Below are positions 35,605-44,272 of a stretch of 64,000 nt of DNA, piece by piece. The stretch spans positions 1,550,001 to 1,614,000 of the forward strand of contig NZ_CP098813.1 in NCBI RefSeq assembly GCF_036825535.1, read 5' to 3'. The position numbers and the translations under genes are program-made. The DNA comes from Parasalinivibrio latis (GTDB lineage: Bacteria; Pseudomonadota; Gammaproteobacteria; Enterobacterales; Vibrionaceae). The notes below the pieces were generated by a model that was given only the letters and a program-made list of their open reading frames with translations, had not been told where the DNA came from and did not search any database. Positions within the stretch are counted from its first letter, which is position 1; every line of letters starts with the position of its first letter.

Positions 35605-36255
35605 ATGACAATCACGCTCACTCCCTATGAAGCCAGGATCATTGGCTGCTTACTGGAAAAAGAAGTTACCACCCCCGATCAATACCCCCTGACACTCAAC
35701 AGCCTGACTTCTGCTGCAAACCAGAAAAGTAACCGGGAGCCGGTTTATTCGCTGGATGAAGCGACAGTAATGGATACCATTGAAGCCCTGAAAGAGAAGC
35801 GACTAGTCAGTGGCATTGAAGGGTTTGGTAGCCGGGTTACCAAGTACCAGCATCGCTTCTGCAACACAGAGTTTGGCAACATCAGGCTCCCCTCCCAGGA
35901 ACTGGCGGTTATCTGTGTGTTGTTATTGAGGGGTCCCCAAACACCGGGTGAACTGAGAACCCGTACCAACAGGCTTTGCCAGTTCAGTGATGTTTCGGAA
36001 ACGGAATCAGTACTGAAAAAGCTGATTGAAAAAGAATATGTTGCTGTACTTCCGCGTGAACCAGGTAAGCGTGAATCCCGATATATGCATCTTTTCGGGG
36101 ATGAAGACTTGTCTGAAATGGCAACCGTAAATGTACCGGAACACGGAGCTACATCACCCGCTGAGGCAAACCTTCAGGAGCGGGTTGCTTTGCTTGAGAA
36201 TGAAGTCTCAGAGTTAAAAGCAGAAATTCAGGCACTGAAAGCGTTGTTTGAATAA
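35605..36255 (+). CDS. yceH: YceH / DUF480 family protein
   Basis: A 216-residue protein of DUF480. The N-terminus LTPYEARIIGCLLEKE and the block TPDQYPLTLNSLTSAANQKSNRE (two winged-helix-like units) are the family mark. RGPQTPGELRTR lies in the second unit. A C-terminal coiled coil (LQERVALLENEVSELKAEIQALK) suggests oligomerisation. The function is unknown; winged-helix folds suggest DNA or protein binding. The GIY-YIG gene follows after 2 bases. Confidence 0.88.
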   Translation: MTITLTPYEARIIGCLLEKEVTTPDQYPLTLNSLTSAANQKSNREPVYSLDEATVMDTIEALKEKRLVSGIEGFGSRVTKYQHRFCNTEFGNIRLPSQELAVICVLLLRGPQTPGELRTRTNRLCQFSDVSETESVLKKLIEKEYVAVLPREPGKRESRYMHLFGDEDLSEMATVNVPEHGATSPAEANLQERVALLENEVSELKAEIQALKALFE

Positions 36256-36257
36256 TC

Positions 36258-36569
36258 ATGTCAGATAAAACGCCTCACACATCAACAGACTGGTACATGT
36301 ATGTAATCAGAACCGCATGTAACTCCTTATATTGCGGGGTAACTACTGATGTGGAAAGGCGTTTTACCGAACACCAGTCCGGCGGCAAGAAAAGTGCAAA
36401 GTATGTACGCGGTAAGCTTCCCTTGAAGCTAGCGGTATTCTGCATGGTCGGCAACAAGTCAGAAGCCCTTAAAGCGGAGTACCGATTCAAGCAGCTGGCC
36501 AAATCCCGTAAGGAGAAACTTTGCCTGACAGAAGAAGCCCTCAAAAAGTGGGTATCTACAGTGCTTTGA
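36258..36569 (+). CDS. GIY-YIG nuclease superfamily protein (YhbQ-like)
   Basis: A 103-residue single-domain GIY-YIG protein. The two short motifs appear as MYVIRT and LYCGVT, followed by VERRFTEHQSG with the catalytic Arg, and a late Glu in SEALKAEYRFKQL. E. coli YhbQ is the closest that I recall; that family has been linked to DNA repair-type nicking. It is co-transcribed with yceH, 2 bases apart. Confidence 0.82.
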   Translation: MSDKTPHTSTDWYMYVIRTACNSLYCGVTTDVERRFTEHQSGGKKSAKYVRGKLPLKLAVFCMVGNKSEALKAEYRFKQLAKSRKEKLCLTEEALKKWVSTVL

Positions 36570-36779
36570 TGTTTCTTCCAAATTTCTGCAGTGAAGCTGA
36601 AAATGAAACGTCTTGCCACCTTTCTTATCTTTAAGACAAAAGATAAACCTCTGTTAATTAAAGCCTCTTGGGCTTAACGAATTCGCTAATGACTGAATTC
36701 TAACCTATGCTTTACCCTCGAAGTAACCTCAAATAACAAAAGATACTTTAGTCTTATGTCGTTGTTTTAAGGGGAGATA

Positions 36780-38288
36780 GTGACGCAAAGGAAACGAAAC
36801 TTCGAGACGGTGTTTCTGATATCCCTGGCGGCAGTTTTGGCCTGGATATCACAGTTCCCTATAAAAAACTGGCTGGTGGGGGAGAGGTTTGATGATGATT
36901 TTTTCGTTATTGGCTATCTCGATCACGGTCTGTACTCCCTTGGCATCCATGATATTGCAGTACTTAATAAGGAAATCAAATATGACTGCGGGCAACAGGA
37001 TGTCGAGTTATTACGGGAAACAATGGCAAGAAACCCCCTTATCCGCTTCATTGACCTCCACCTGAAAGACTTTCGTTCTTGCTCTTACTTCAATCCCGAT
37101 ATTTCGGCGGAACGTTTGGTCGATATTCCGGGTACACAGCAGGTTAACTTTGACGGTATTGCTTTGCTTCTTCGGGAAAATACGATCAGGGAGATCAGGT
37201 ATGAAACCCTTGATGGTGTAATCCGGCTGATTCCAGCACCACGTCAGGTACTGCTTCCGGGGTGTGACCGCTGCATGTATATACTGCAAAGCATTGATGG
37301 GCAGGATGTCCAGATATTTCCAAACAATTCAGATGAAGACTATGCACTTGTGTATACAAAACGGATAGATACCGGAAGCGTTATCCGTTTTTACATGAAT
37401 GATAAAGGGCTGAACTACATCGTTGGCAATGAAGTAAAACTGATCTCCCTGGGACTGTTCTTAATCCTGGTTATCGGAATTCTGATGAGACTGGCTCTGT
37501 CGAAAAAGAAACACAGGCTAGATCTTATCCTCAAACAAGCCATTGAAGACAATGCACTTATTCCGTTCTACCAACCTATTGTTGAAGCGGAAAACGGTGG
37601 TTTCCGTATGAGGGGATGTGAGGTTCTGGTTCGCTGGATTGTTTCGAATGGTGACATGATGTCGCCCAGTGTGTTCATTCCGTTAGCGGAGCAAAAAGGG
37701 CTTATCAACCCACTCACGGATCAGTTGATTGAGTCGGTCCTTGTCGAATTGTCCGGGATCAACATGCCAAATAACTTTTTCGTGAGTATCAATGTTTCAC
37801 CCACCTATCTGGAACAGCCCGAAATTGCCTCAGGGATTATCAATCAAATAAGAGAAAGTAACTTCTTTGGTGAGCACCTGGCGCTGGAAATTACAGAGCG
37901 AACACCATTCAGTGACCTAAAAGCTGCACAGAGAAATATAGAAAGACTTCGTGAGTTTGGTATATCGATAAAGCTGGATGACTGTGGAACAGGCTATGGG
38001 GCGTTTTCATACCTTCATGAGTTGGACATTGATACCATCAAAATAGACCGAATGTTTGTTAAAGCCATTGGCAGGACAAGCCAAAACACTACCGTTTTGA
38101 AATCGATTATCGCTTTTGCACAGAGTGCTGGGTGCAAGGTTATTGCAGAAGGTGTCGAAACCAAAGAACAGGTGGATTTTTTGATAGAAAATGGCGTCAC
38201 GCTTTTACAAGGCGCGTATTTTGCCAAACCCGAACCTATTGAGATTTTTATTCGAAGACTGCGCAGTCTGAAAGCCGCCGAAGAATAA
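36780..38288 (+). CDS. CSS-motif EAL phosphodiesterase (membrane)
   Basis: A 502-residue protein. TM1 (about 11-30) and TM2 (about 222-238) bracket a periplasmic CSS domain (PF12792), seen in RSCSYFNPD and the pair CDRC. In E. coli, the redox state of CSS-domain cysteines controls PDE activity. The C-terminal EAL domain has EVLVRW in the EAL position, SINVSP, LEITER, KLDDCGTGYG, KIDRMF and AEGVET, so it is likely active. The start is GTG 36780 with GGGGAG close before it. It converges on the norspermidine operon. Confidence 0.87.
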   Translation: MTQRKRNFETVFLISLAAVLAWISQFPIKNWLVGERFDDDFFVIGYLDHGLYSLGIHDIAVLNKEIKYDCGQQDVELLRETMARNPLIRFIDLHLKDFRSCSYFNPDISAERLVDIPGTQQVNFDGIALLLRENTIREIRYETLDGVIRLIPAPRQVLLPGCDRCMYILQSIDGQDVQIFPNNSDEDYALVYTKRIDTGSVIRFYMNDKGLNYIVGNEVKLISLGLFLILVIGILMRLALSKKKHRLDLILKQAIEDNALIPFYQPIVEAENGGFRMRGCEVLVRWIVSNGDMMSPSVFIPLAEQKGLINPLTDQLIESVLVELSGINMPNNFFVSINVSPTYLEQPEIASGIINQIRESNFFGEHLALEITERTPFSDLKAAQRNIERLREFGISIKLDDCGTGYGAFSYLHELDIDTIKIDRMFVKAIGRTSQNTTVLKSIIAFAQSAGCKVIAEGVETKEQVDFLIENGVTLLQGAYFAKPEPIEIFIRRLRSLKAAEE

Positions 38289-38310
38289 AAAACCGGAGCT
38301 GGGCTCCGGT
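38287..38310 (-). terminator. Terminator of the norspermidine operon
   Basis: Read on the minus strand, ACCGGAGC-CCA-GCTCCGGT is followed by TTTTT, 12 bases after the nspC stop. On the plus strand the T run is missing, so it chiefly serves the minus strand. Confidence 0.85.
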
Positions 38311-38321
38311 AGTTATCAGAT

Positions 38322-39449
38322 TCAGACTGTCCAGCGGGATAGTGTAGCCTTGAAATCCTCATAACTGAATGTGTTCAGTTCAACCACCTCACCAGACTGG
38401 CGGCGACAGTATATTGAAGGCATTTTAAGACCGTTAAACCAGTTTAGCTTTACCATGGTATAGCCGCCGGAATCCATCACGTGAAGCCGGTCTCCGGGTT
38501 TCAGTGGTTGGTCAAAACTGGCGATACAGAACTGGTCTCCGGCAAGGCAGGAACAGCTGCCAATAACATATTCATACTTGCCGTTTTCACTGGCTTCCCT
38601 GATGGCTCCCGGTTCATTATAAATAAGTGTATCAAGCCGGTGTGCTTCGGTGGCGCTGTCAACGATGGCGGTTTGCATCTCGTTTTCAACAATGTCGATG
38701 ACAGTTACAGCAAGGTCAGTTGTTTTGGTGATAACAGCTTCCCCTGGCTCAAGGTAAACCTGCACACCGTGTTTTTCGCTAAACCACTTCAGCAGTGAGC
38801 CCAGTTCCTCCAACGGATAGCCATCAGATGTGAATGCAACGCCACCCCCCAGGCTAACCCAGCTGAGTTGATCCAGGTAAATTCCAAAATCGGATGAGAT
38901 CTTTTCAATCAGTTCTTTGTAGGCCTGAAAATTGTTGTTTTCACAGTTCATATGAAACATGCAACCTTCAACGCCTTTCAAGGACTCATGGCTGAGTTTG
39001 TCTAAACTCACCCCCAGACGTGAGAACTTCCGTGCTGGGTTGGCGAGGTCCTGGCGAGCGAAACTGACACCGGGATTAAAGCGAACACCTATAGATATCC
39101 CCTCAGCTACATCGTCACGAAGTGATTCAAGTTGGCTGAGGGAGTTGAAAATCAGCTTGTTAATGTAAGGATTAACCGCCTCAATATCTTGCTTGGAGTA
39201 ACCTACGCTGTAACCGTGAGTTTCCCCACCAAGGGTCTCTGCACCCAGCCTTACCTCCAGAGGTCCACTGCTTGTGGTTCCGTCGAGGTAGGGTTTCATG
39301 ATGTCAAATACCCCCCAAGTAGAGAAACACTTCAGAGCCAGAACCATTTTCGCGCCGGACAGAGCTTTAAGGGTCGCGATGCGCTCTAGGTTTTTAATAA
39401 GTGCTGCTTCATCAATCATGAAGTAGGGAGTTTGTAACTCTTGCTTCAT
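38322..39449 (-). CDS. nspC: Carboxynorspermidine decarboxylase
   Basis: A 375-residue PLP enzyme of the alanine racemase fold. It decarboxylates carboxynorspermidine (or carboxyspermidine) to the polyamine. The PLP lysine is Lys40 in VLALKCF; HMNCEN, SLGGGVAFTSDGYP and EPGEAVITKT follow, and GSCSCLAGDQF carries the active cysteine loop. It is the last gene of the operon. In Vibrio cholerae norspermidine controls biofilm formation, and NspC is needed for its synthesis. Confidence 0.92.
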   Translation of the reverse strand: MKQELQTPYFMIDEAALIKNLERIATLKALSGAKMVLALKCFSTWGVFDIMKPYLDGTTSSGPLEVRLGAETLGGETHGYSVGYSKQDIEAVNPYINKLIFNSLSQLESLRDDVAEGISIGVRFNPGVSFARQDLANPARKFSRLGVSLDKLSHESLKGVEGCMFHMNCENNNFQAYKELIEKISSDFGIYLDQLSWVSLGGGVAFTSDGYPLEELGSLLKWFSEKHGVQVYLEPGEAVITKTTDLAVTVIDIVENEMQTAIVDSATEAHRLDTLIYNEPGAIREASENGKYEYVIGSCSCLAGDQFCIASFDQPLKPGDRLHVMDSGGYTMVKLNWFNGLKMPSIYCRRQSGEVVELNTFSYEDFKATLSRWTV

Positions 39450-39474
39450 CAGTTGTGCCCCAAATAGAAAAATA

Positions 39475-39493
39475 AGGCGGCCTGAGCCGCCCT
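39475..39493 (-). terminator. Internal hairpin between carboxynorspermidine synthase and nspC
   Basis: On the minus strand, GGCGGC-TCAG-GCCGCC is followed by TTATTTTT. It lies in the 63-base gap inside the operon, so it is a candidate partial terminator or mRNA processing point. Confidence 0.65.
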
Positions 39494-39512
39494 ATTTATC
39501 AAATATTAAGAT

Positions 39513-40769
39513 TTAGGCTTCGTTGAGCCAGTTAATGGTTTGGTTGTCTGATGGGTCAAGCTCCAGCACTTCCCAGCCCAGTCCAATCGAAGGCATCAGA
39601 TCAAGGAATGGATCCGGGTCGAGCTGTTCAACATTGAATAGCCCTTTCTGGTTCCAGGCTCCTTTAAAATACAGTAGGGCAGCGGTAATAGCCGGGGCTG
39701 CCGTCGTGTAGGAGATGGCCTGAGATTCAACTTCGTTGTAGCAAGCTTTGTGATCACAGATGTTATAAACAAACACCTTGCGTGCTTTACCCTCTTTCTG
39801 GCCTGAAACCATAGTACCGATACAGGTGTTGCCGGTGTAATCCTTGGCAAGGCTGGTTGGTTCAGGAAGAATGGCTTTAAGCACTTTCAACGGAGACACA
39901 GTTACACCATCAACGGTTGTTACCGGATCTGGGGAAAGTAAGCCAATATCGCGCATAACGTTGAAGTATTTCAGGTAGTTGTCGCCAAAGCCCATCCAGA
40001 ACTCAATACGGTTTTTTACCGGGATGAATTCAGCCAGTGATCTGACTTCGTCGTGTGCCATTGAGTATACTTTGTGGGCGCCAACGACAGGGAAGTCAAA
40101 CTCCATCATGCGGGTGTGACATCCAGTACGTTTCCACTCTCCGCCTTCCCAATAGAAAGAGTCGCCCTGAATTTCCAGCATGTTAGTTTCAGGATCGAAA
40201 TTGGTCGCAAACTTGCGGCCATGGTTACCAGCATTGACGTCCATAACATCAATGGTGTCGATCTCATCAAACAGGTGTTTCCATGCATAAGCTGCAAAAA
40301 CACTTACTACACCCGGATCGAAGCCACAACCAAGCAGCCCTGTAATACCGGCTTCTTCAAAACGTTCACGAAAAGCCCATTGTGGATCGTAGGCTTCAGG
40401 TACCTGCTGGCCTTCAGAGCAAAGGTCAGTTGCTACTGATGTGTCAAGGTAGGCCGTTTTTGTTCGTACGCAGGCTTCCATAATCGCTACGTTAACCCAA
40501 GGAGGGCCGGCATTTACTACCAGATCCGGTTTTACTTCTTCGATCAGAGAAACCAGCGATTCAATATTATCCGCATCTACGGATGCAGATTTCAGGGTCT
40601 TACCTGAATCCTTCAGGTTGTTCTTACGCAGGACACTTTCAATGATTGTGTCGCACTTGGATACGGTCCTTGAGGCCAGAACAATGTCTCCGAATACATC
40701 GTTATGCTGCGCCAACTTATGGGCAACAACCCATCCAACACCACCTGCACCAATTTGTAGAACTGCCAT
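39513..40769 (-). CDS. Carboxynorspermidine synthase (dehydrogenase)
   Basis: A 418-residue saccharopine-dehydrogenase-family enzyme that joins aspartate semialdehyde to diaminopropane (or putrescine) with NADPH. The N-terminal Rossmann motif is QIGAGGVGWVVAHKLA. The block LGCGFDPGVVSVFAAYA and the C-terminal IGLGWEVLELDP are typical. It lies between ddc and nspC in the path diaminobutyrate to diaminopropane to carboxynorspermidine to norspermidine. Confidence 0.9.
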   Translation of the reverse strand: MAVLQIGAGGVGWVVAHKLAQHNDVFGDIVLASRTVSKCDTIIESVLRKNNLKDSGKTLKSASVDADNIESLVSLIEEVKPDLVVNAGPPWVNVAIMEACVRTKTAYLDTSVATDLCSEGQQVPEAYDPQWAFRERFEEAGITGLLGCGFDPGVVSVFAAYAWKHLFDEIDTIDVMDVNAGNHGRKFATNFDPETNMLEIQGDSFYWEGGEWKRTGCHTRMMEFDFPVVGAHKVYSMAHDEVRSLAEFIPVKNRIEFWMGFGDNYLKYFNVMRDIGLLSPDPVTTVDGVTVSPLKVLKAILPEPTSLAKDYTGNTCIGTMVSGQKEGKARKVFVYNICDHKACYNEVESQAISYTTAAPAITAALLYFKGAWNQKGLFNVEQLDPDPFLDLMPSIGLGWEVLELDPSDNQTINWLNEA

Positions 40770-40841
40770 GTTGTGTACCTTCTATATTGCGTTCCGGTTT
40801 GTCGATTCCCGGAAATATGTTCGTTAACTATCCCAGTCTTC

Positions 40842-42329
40842 TCAGACTGCGAGTGAATATTCAGACTGGATAACCCCGGCATACTCGGTTATTGCAGAAA
40901 ACAATACCCGGATGTTTTCTGGTGTGAGAAGCGGGTTGAGAATGGTCAGTTTCAGGCTGACCCGTCCGTTTATGATGGTTTCACCCAATACGGCAATGCC
41001 ATTCACCAGAAGTTCGTGACGGATCCGGCGGTGGAAGCTGTCCTGCTGCTCTTCGGTTAGACCTGGCAGCACCAAACGGAACAACACCGTTGATAGCTGA
41101 GGTTCACTAAGTAAAGAGAGTGAAGGATGGGAAGCCACCTGTATTGCAGCTTCTTCAGCAAGGTCAACGGTGTGGCCAATCATACTTCCCAGCCCTTGCT
41201 CCCCAAGTGTGCGAAGTGTCATAAACAGCTTCAGCGCATCAAACCGGCGAGTAGTGGAGAGAGATTTATCCACCAGGTTGGGCAATGTGTCCGTATCACG
41301 ATTCAGGTAATCGGCTCGGTGCAACAGAAACCGGAAATTTTCCTTATCTTTGACCAAGAGTGCGCCGCAACTTATTGGCTGGTAGAACAGCTTGTGAAAG
41401 TCCACGGTAACGGAATCAGCCCGGTTTATACCATTTAACCTGTCACTGTATGGTGATAGCTTCAGGCCGGAACCGTAAGCGGCATCAATATGGAACCAAA
41501 GGTTATATTCCTCGGCCAGATCTGCCATTTCAGGCAGCGCATCAATCGCGCCGTGATCTGTGGTTCCTGCTGTGCCTACGAGAGCAAATGGAATGAAGCC
41601 TTGTTCAACAAGCGATGACAGGGTTTGTTTGAGTGCCTTGATTTCAATTGTGCCATTGTTGCGCGCAGCAACGGTACAAACCGCATTTTCCCCAAGGCCC
41701 ATCTGCCCGGCAGCTTTTTTAACCGTAAAGTGGCTGGTTTCCGAACACACTATGCGCAGCTTACTGAAGTAATCAGGCAGACCGTCTTTCTGAACGCGGT
41801 GACCTGAAATACGGTAAATCATTGCATCACGTGCCAATAGCAACGCCATTTGGTTGCTCTGCGTACCGCCACTGGTGAAGGTTGCATCACCATAGTCACC
41901 CATTCCAAATTTGCGTGTCACCCAGTTGCACATATGCTGCTCAAGGTAAGTCGCACTGGATGCCTGATCCCATGAATCCATTGACTGGTTCAGAGCAGAA
42001 AGAATCAGCTCAGCAGCAAGTGCCGGAACCAGTGGAGGTGTATGTAAATGGGCAATGCAATTCGGGTGTTGGACGATAATGGCGTTTTGGGCGATACCCT
42101 CCATTGTTTCATCAATGGATGAATAAATATCTCCGTTGCCGATATCTGGAATGACCATACTGCCAATGGTGTTTGCCAGCACGTCGGGATCCATTCCGGA
42201 ATATGGCTTGTCACATACCTCAAACAACGCGCTTACATGACTTAACGCGTGGGCTAGGGTATTTCGGTATGAGTCTGTACCGCCCGGGCCACAGCTAATG
42301 AACTGTGACTTCCAGTCTAAATGTGTCAT
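40842..42329 (-). CDS. ddc: L-2,4-diaminobutyrate decarboxylase
   Basis: A 495-residue group II PLP decarboxylase that makes 1,3-diaminopropane. The PLP lysine is in SVTVDFHKLFYQP. GGTQSNQMALLLARD and HIDAAYGSGLKLSPY are conserved blocks. It starts 14 bases after the dat stop. In Vibrio cholerae the aminotransferase and decarboxylase are, as I recall, a single fused protein, while here they are two genes. Confidence 0.92.
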   Translation of the reverse strand: MTHLDWKSQFISCGPGGTDSYRNTLAHALSHVSALFEVCDKPYSGMDPDVLANTIGSMVIPDIGNGDIYSSIDETMEGIAQNAIIVQHPNCIAHLHTPPLVPALAAELILSALNQSMDSWDQASSATYLEQHMCNWVTRKFGMGDYGDATFTSGGTQSNQMALLLARDAMIYRISGHRVQKDGLPDYFSKLRIVCSETSHFTVKKAAGQMGLGENAVCTVAARNNGTIEIKALKQTLSSLVEQGFIPFALVGTAGTTDHGAIDALPEMADLAEEYNLWFHIDAAYGSGLKLSPYSDRLNGINRADSVTVDFHKLFYQPISCGALLVKDKENFRFLLHRADYLNRDTDTLPNLVDKSLSTTRRFDALKLFMTLRTLGEQGLGSMIGHTVDLAEEAAIQVASHPSLSLLSEPQLSTVLFRLVLPGLTEEQQDSFHRRIRHELLVNGIAVLGETIINGRVSLKLTILNPLLTPENIRVLFSAITEYAGVIQSEYSLAV

Positions 42330-42343
42330 GGATAGTTGTGCCC

Positions 42344-43738
42344 TTAGTCAGTTGCCTTGATTGCCTGATCGATGACATCGGCGACGAAATCAATTTGAGC
42401 GCCATTAATAATCAGAGGAGGCAGGAAGCGAAGTACACAACCGTGACGTCCGCCTTTCTCTATAATTAATCCACGTTCAAGAGCCGCACGCTGAATCGCT
42501 ATTGCACGTTCACCGTCGGCTTCGGGCTGGCCAAGTTTATTGGTTTTACCCGGGTTAATAATTTCGATACCTAGCATCAAACCACGTCCACGAACATCCC
42601 CGATACAGGCATGTTGTTTTTGCAGCTCAAGCAAGTGTCCGGTGAGGCGTTCTCCCATTTCCCGGGCATTGGCAACCAATCCGTCGCGTTGGATGATTTC
42701 CATCGCTTTGGCACCGGTAGCCATAGCAAGCTGGTTACCCCGGAATGTGCCTGTGTGCTCACCTGGACGCCAGGAATCGATTTCCTTGCTAAAGGCGAGT
42801 ACAGACATTGGCAAACCACCACCTACGGCTTTTGACATAACAAGAATGTCAGGCTGAATTCCCGCAATCTCGTAGGCAAAATGAGATCCGGACTTACCGA
42901 TACCGCACTGGATCTCGTCAAAAATGAGGAGAATACCCAGTTCGCGGGTGATGCGTCTGATCTCTTGCAGCCAGAAGGCTGGGGCTGGGATGACACCGCC
43001 TTCACCCTGGATAGGCTCCAGAATAATAGCAGCGGGCTTCTGAATGCCGCTTTCTACGTCATTCAGAATATGTTCGATATAGCGAATACTCTGCCAGGCA
43101 CCGGCTTCCCCGCCAAGCCCAAACGGACAGCGATAGCTGTATGGGTAAGGCAGGAAATGGACATCGGCCATCAATCCGGTACGGCGCTCTTTTGCACCCA
43201 GGTTACCGGTAAGGGACATTGCACCATTGGTCATGCCATGGTAACCACCGTGGAAAGCGACAATGGTATTTCTACCGGTTGTCTGCTTCGCCAGTTTGAT
43301 GGCGGCTTCGACGGCGTCGGCGCCAGAAGGGCCACAGAACTGAATCCGGGCGTTTTCTGCAAGAGGAGAAGGCAGGAAACCCAGCAGTGTCTGGACAAAG
43401 TTATCTTTGGTTGGTGTTGTGAGATCAAGCGTTTGGTACGGCACACCGGAAGCCAGTGAGTCGGTTATAGCCTGATTAATTTCCGGATGGTTGTAACCCA
43501 AAGACAGGGTACCGGCTCCCGCTAAACAATCAACGAACTGTTGGCCTCGGGTGTCAGTAATGATCACACCATCGGCGCGTTTGATTGCAATAGGGATTCT
43601 CCGCGGGTAAGAGCGGACTTCGGATTCCTGTTCAGATTGACGGGTCATTACGGCGTCCGGTCCCAGGTTTCTCAACCCTTGCATGGACGGGACGCCGAGA
43701 GTCTGGCTCTCGGAATCGAGGATCTTATCTTCGTGCAT
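42344..43738 (-). CDS. dat: Diaminobutyrate-2-oxoglutarate aminotransferase
   Basis: A 464-residue class III aminotransferase that makes L-2,4-diaminobutyrate from aspartate semialdehyde and glutamate. PLP contacts are visible in GPSGADAVEAAIKLA, FDEIQCGIGKSG and the lysine block SKAVGGGLPMS. No ectoine genes (ectA, ectC) are adjacent; the genes downstream show that the product goes to polyamine. It is the first gene of the operon. AAGGA is placed 7 bases before the ATG. Confidence 0.92.
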   Translation of the reverse strand: MHEDKILDSESQTLGVPSMQGLRNLGPDAVMTRQSEQESEVRSYPRRIPIAIKRADGVIITDTRGQQFVDCLAGAGTLSLGYNHPEINQAITDSLASGVPYQTLDLTTPTKDNFVQTLLGFLPSPLAENARIQFCGPSGADAVEAAIKLAKQTTGRNTIVAFHGGYHGMTNGAMSLTGNLGAKERRTGLMADVHFLPYPYSYRCPFGLGGEAGAWQSIRYIEHILNDVESGIQKPAAIILEPIQGEGGVIPAPAFWLQEIRRITRELGILLIFDEIQCGIGKSGSHFAYEIAGIQPDILVMSKAVGGGLPMSVLAFSKEIDSWRPGEHTGTFRGNQLAMATGAKAMEIIQRDGLVANAREMGERLTGHLLELQKQHACIGDVRGRGLMLGIEIINPGKTNKLGQPEADGERAIAIQRAALERGLIIEKGGRHGCVLRFLPPLIINGAQIDFVADVIDQAIKATD

Positions 43739-44170
43739 ACGAATTCCTTACAGTATCCAAGTGTAAGAAAAGCGCATTCTTTATAGGAAAGCGCGCAAAC
43801 AGGCAGCTAAACAACAGCTACCCCCAGTGGGAGGAAAGTTGACCCCGCAATGCTGGTCATCAGCCCCCATGCCCGAACCAGTCGGCGCCGCTTACCGAAC
43901 TCAGCATTTCTGTATGAAACGCTTCTTCGATATTTTCTTCCCGCTTGCATCACGCAAGTGAGGTGACCTGTCCTGTTAAGACAAGTGACTGCGCAAGATA
44001 CAGGATTTTGATTTGATGTAAATAGTTGTGAGCCAGAAAATTCATTTTTAGAACTTGATTTGCCGCAATTGTTACAAAATTTACCTTTCTTTCCTTTTAA
44101 CTCACGGAATTGCTTGAGTAATACAATTTCCAAAAAAGTCTGCCGGTTCACACTATATGCATTAAGTTTA

Positions 44171-44198
44171 GTTATACAGGGTTCAAAATTTGTACAGG
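44171..44198 (+). repeat. Operator-like 28-base repeat, copy 1
   Basis: This copy reads GTTATACA...TGTACAGG and shares 17 of 28 positions with the copy at 44222. Each copy contains two TACA units 18 bases apart. Direct TACA-type repeats are what CarH/LitR-class MerR repressors bind, and a MerR gene is in the operon. Confidence 0.55.
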
Positions 44199-44201
44199 TA
44201 G

Positions 44202-44231
44202 TGATCCGGTTGCTAACTTTGGTTGTACAAA
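44202..44231 (+). promoter_or_regulatory. Candidate ECF-type promoter (TGATCC -35)
   Basis: TGATCC (44202-44207) lies 18 bases before TACAAA (44226-44231). TGATCC is the -35 hallmark of promoters for RpoE/ChrR-type (ECF11) sigma factors, which control photolyase and cfa-type genes in Rhodobacter, Vibrio and Pseudomonas. The -10 match is weak, and the sigma gene itself is not in the window. Confidence 0.4.
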
Positions 44232-44249
44232 GGATTAAACATGTACAAC
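44222..44249 (+). repeat. Operator-like 28-base repeat, copy 2
   Basis: This copy reads GTTGTACA...TGTACAAC, exactly 51 bases after copy 1, and overlaps the candidate -10. A protein bound here would block the promoter. Confidence 0.55.
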
Positions 44250-44272
44250 AACGTCGAGCGTCGGGAGCAGCC

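Larger units (their letters stand above)
43739..44272. other. Divergent regulatory gap between dat and the photolyase operon
   Basis: 534 bases. I reject a long antisense frame (43807-44496), because it has no family signature and runs through the start of the DUF523 gene. The first 370 bases hold only short inverted repeats (CTTGC-ATCAC-GCAAG near 43945). The last 100 bases hold the paired operator-like repeats and promoter listed separately. Confidence 0.6.

Noticed and set aside
42344..43738. Ectoine biosynthesis gene ectB
   Set aside because: The class III aminotransferase could be EctB, but the neighbours are decarboxylase, carboxynorspermidine synthase and nspC, with no ectA or ectC.
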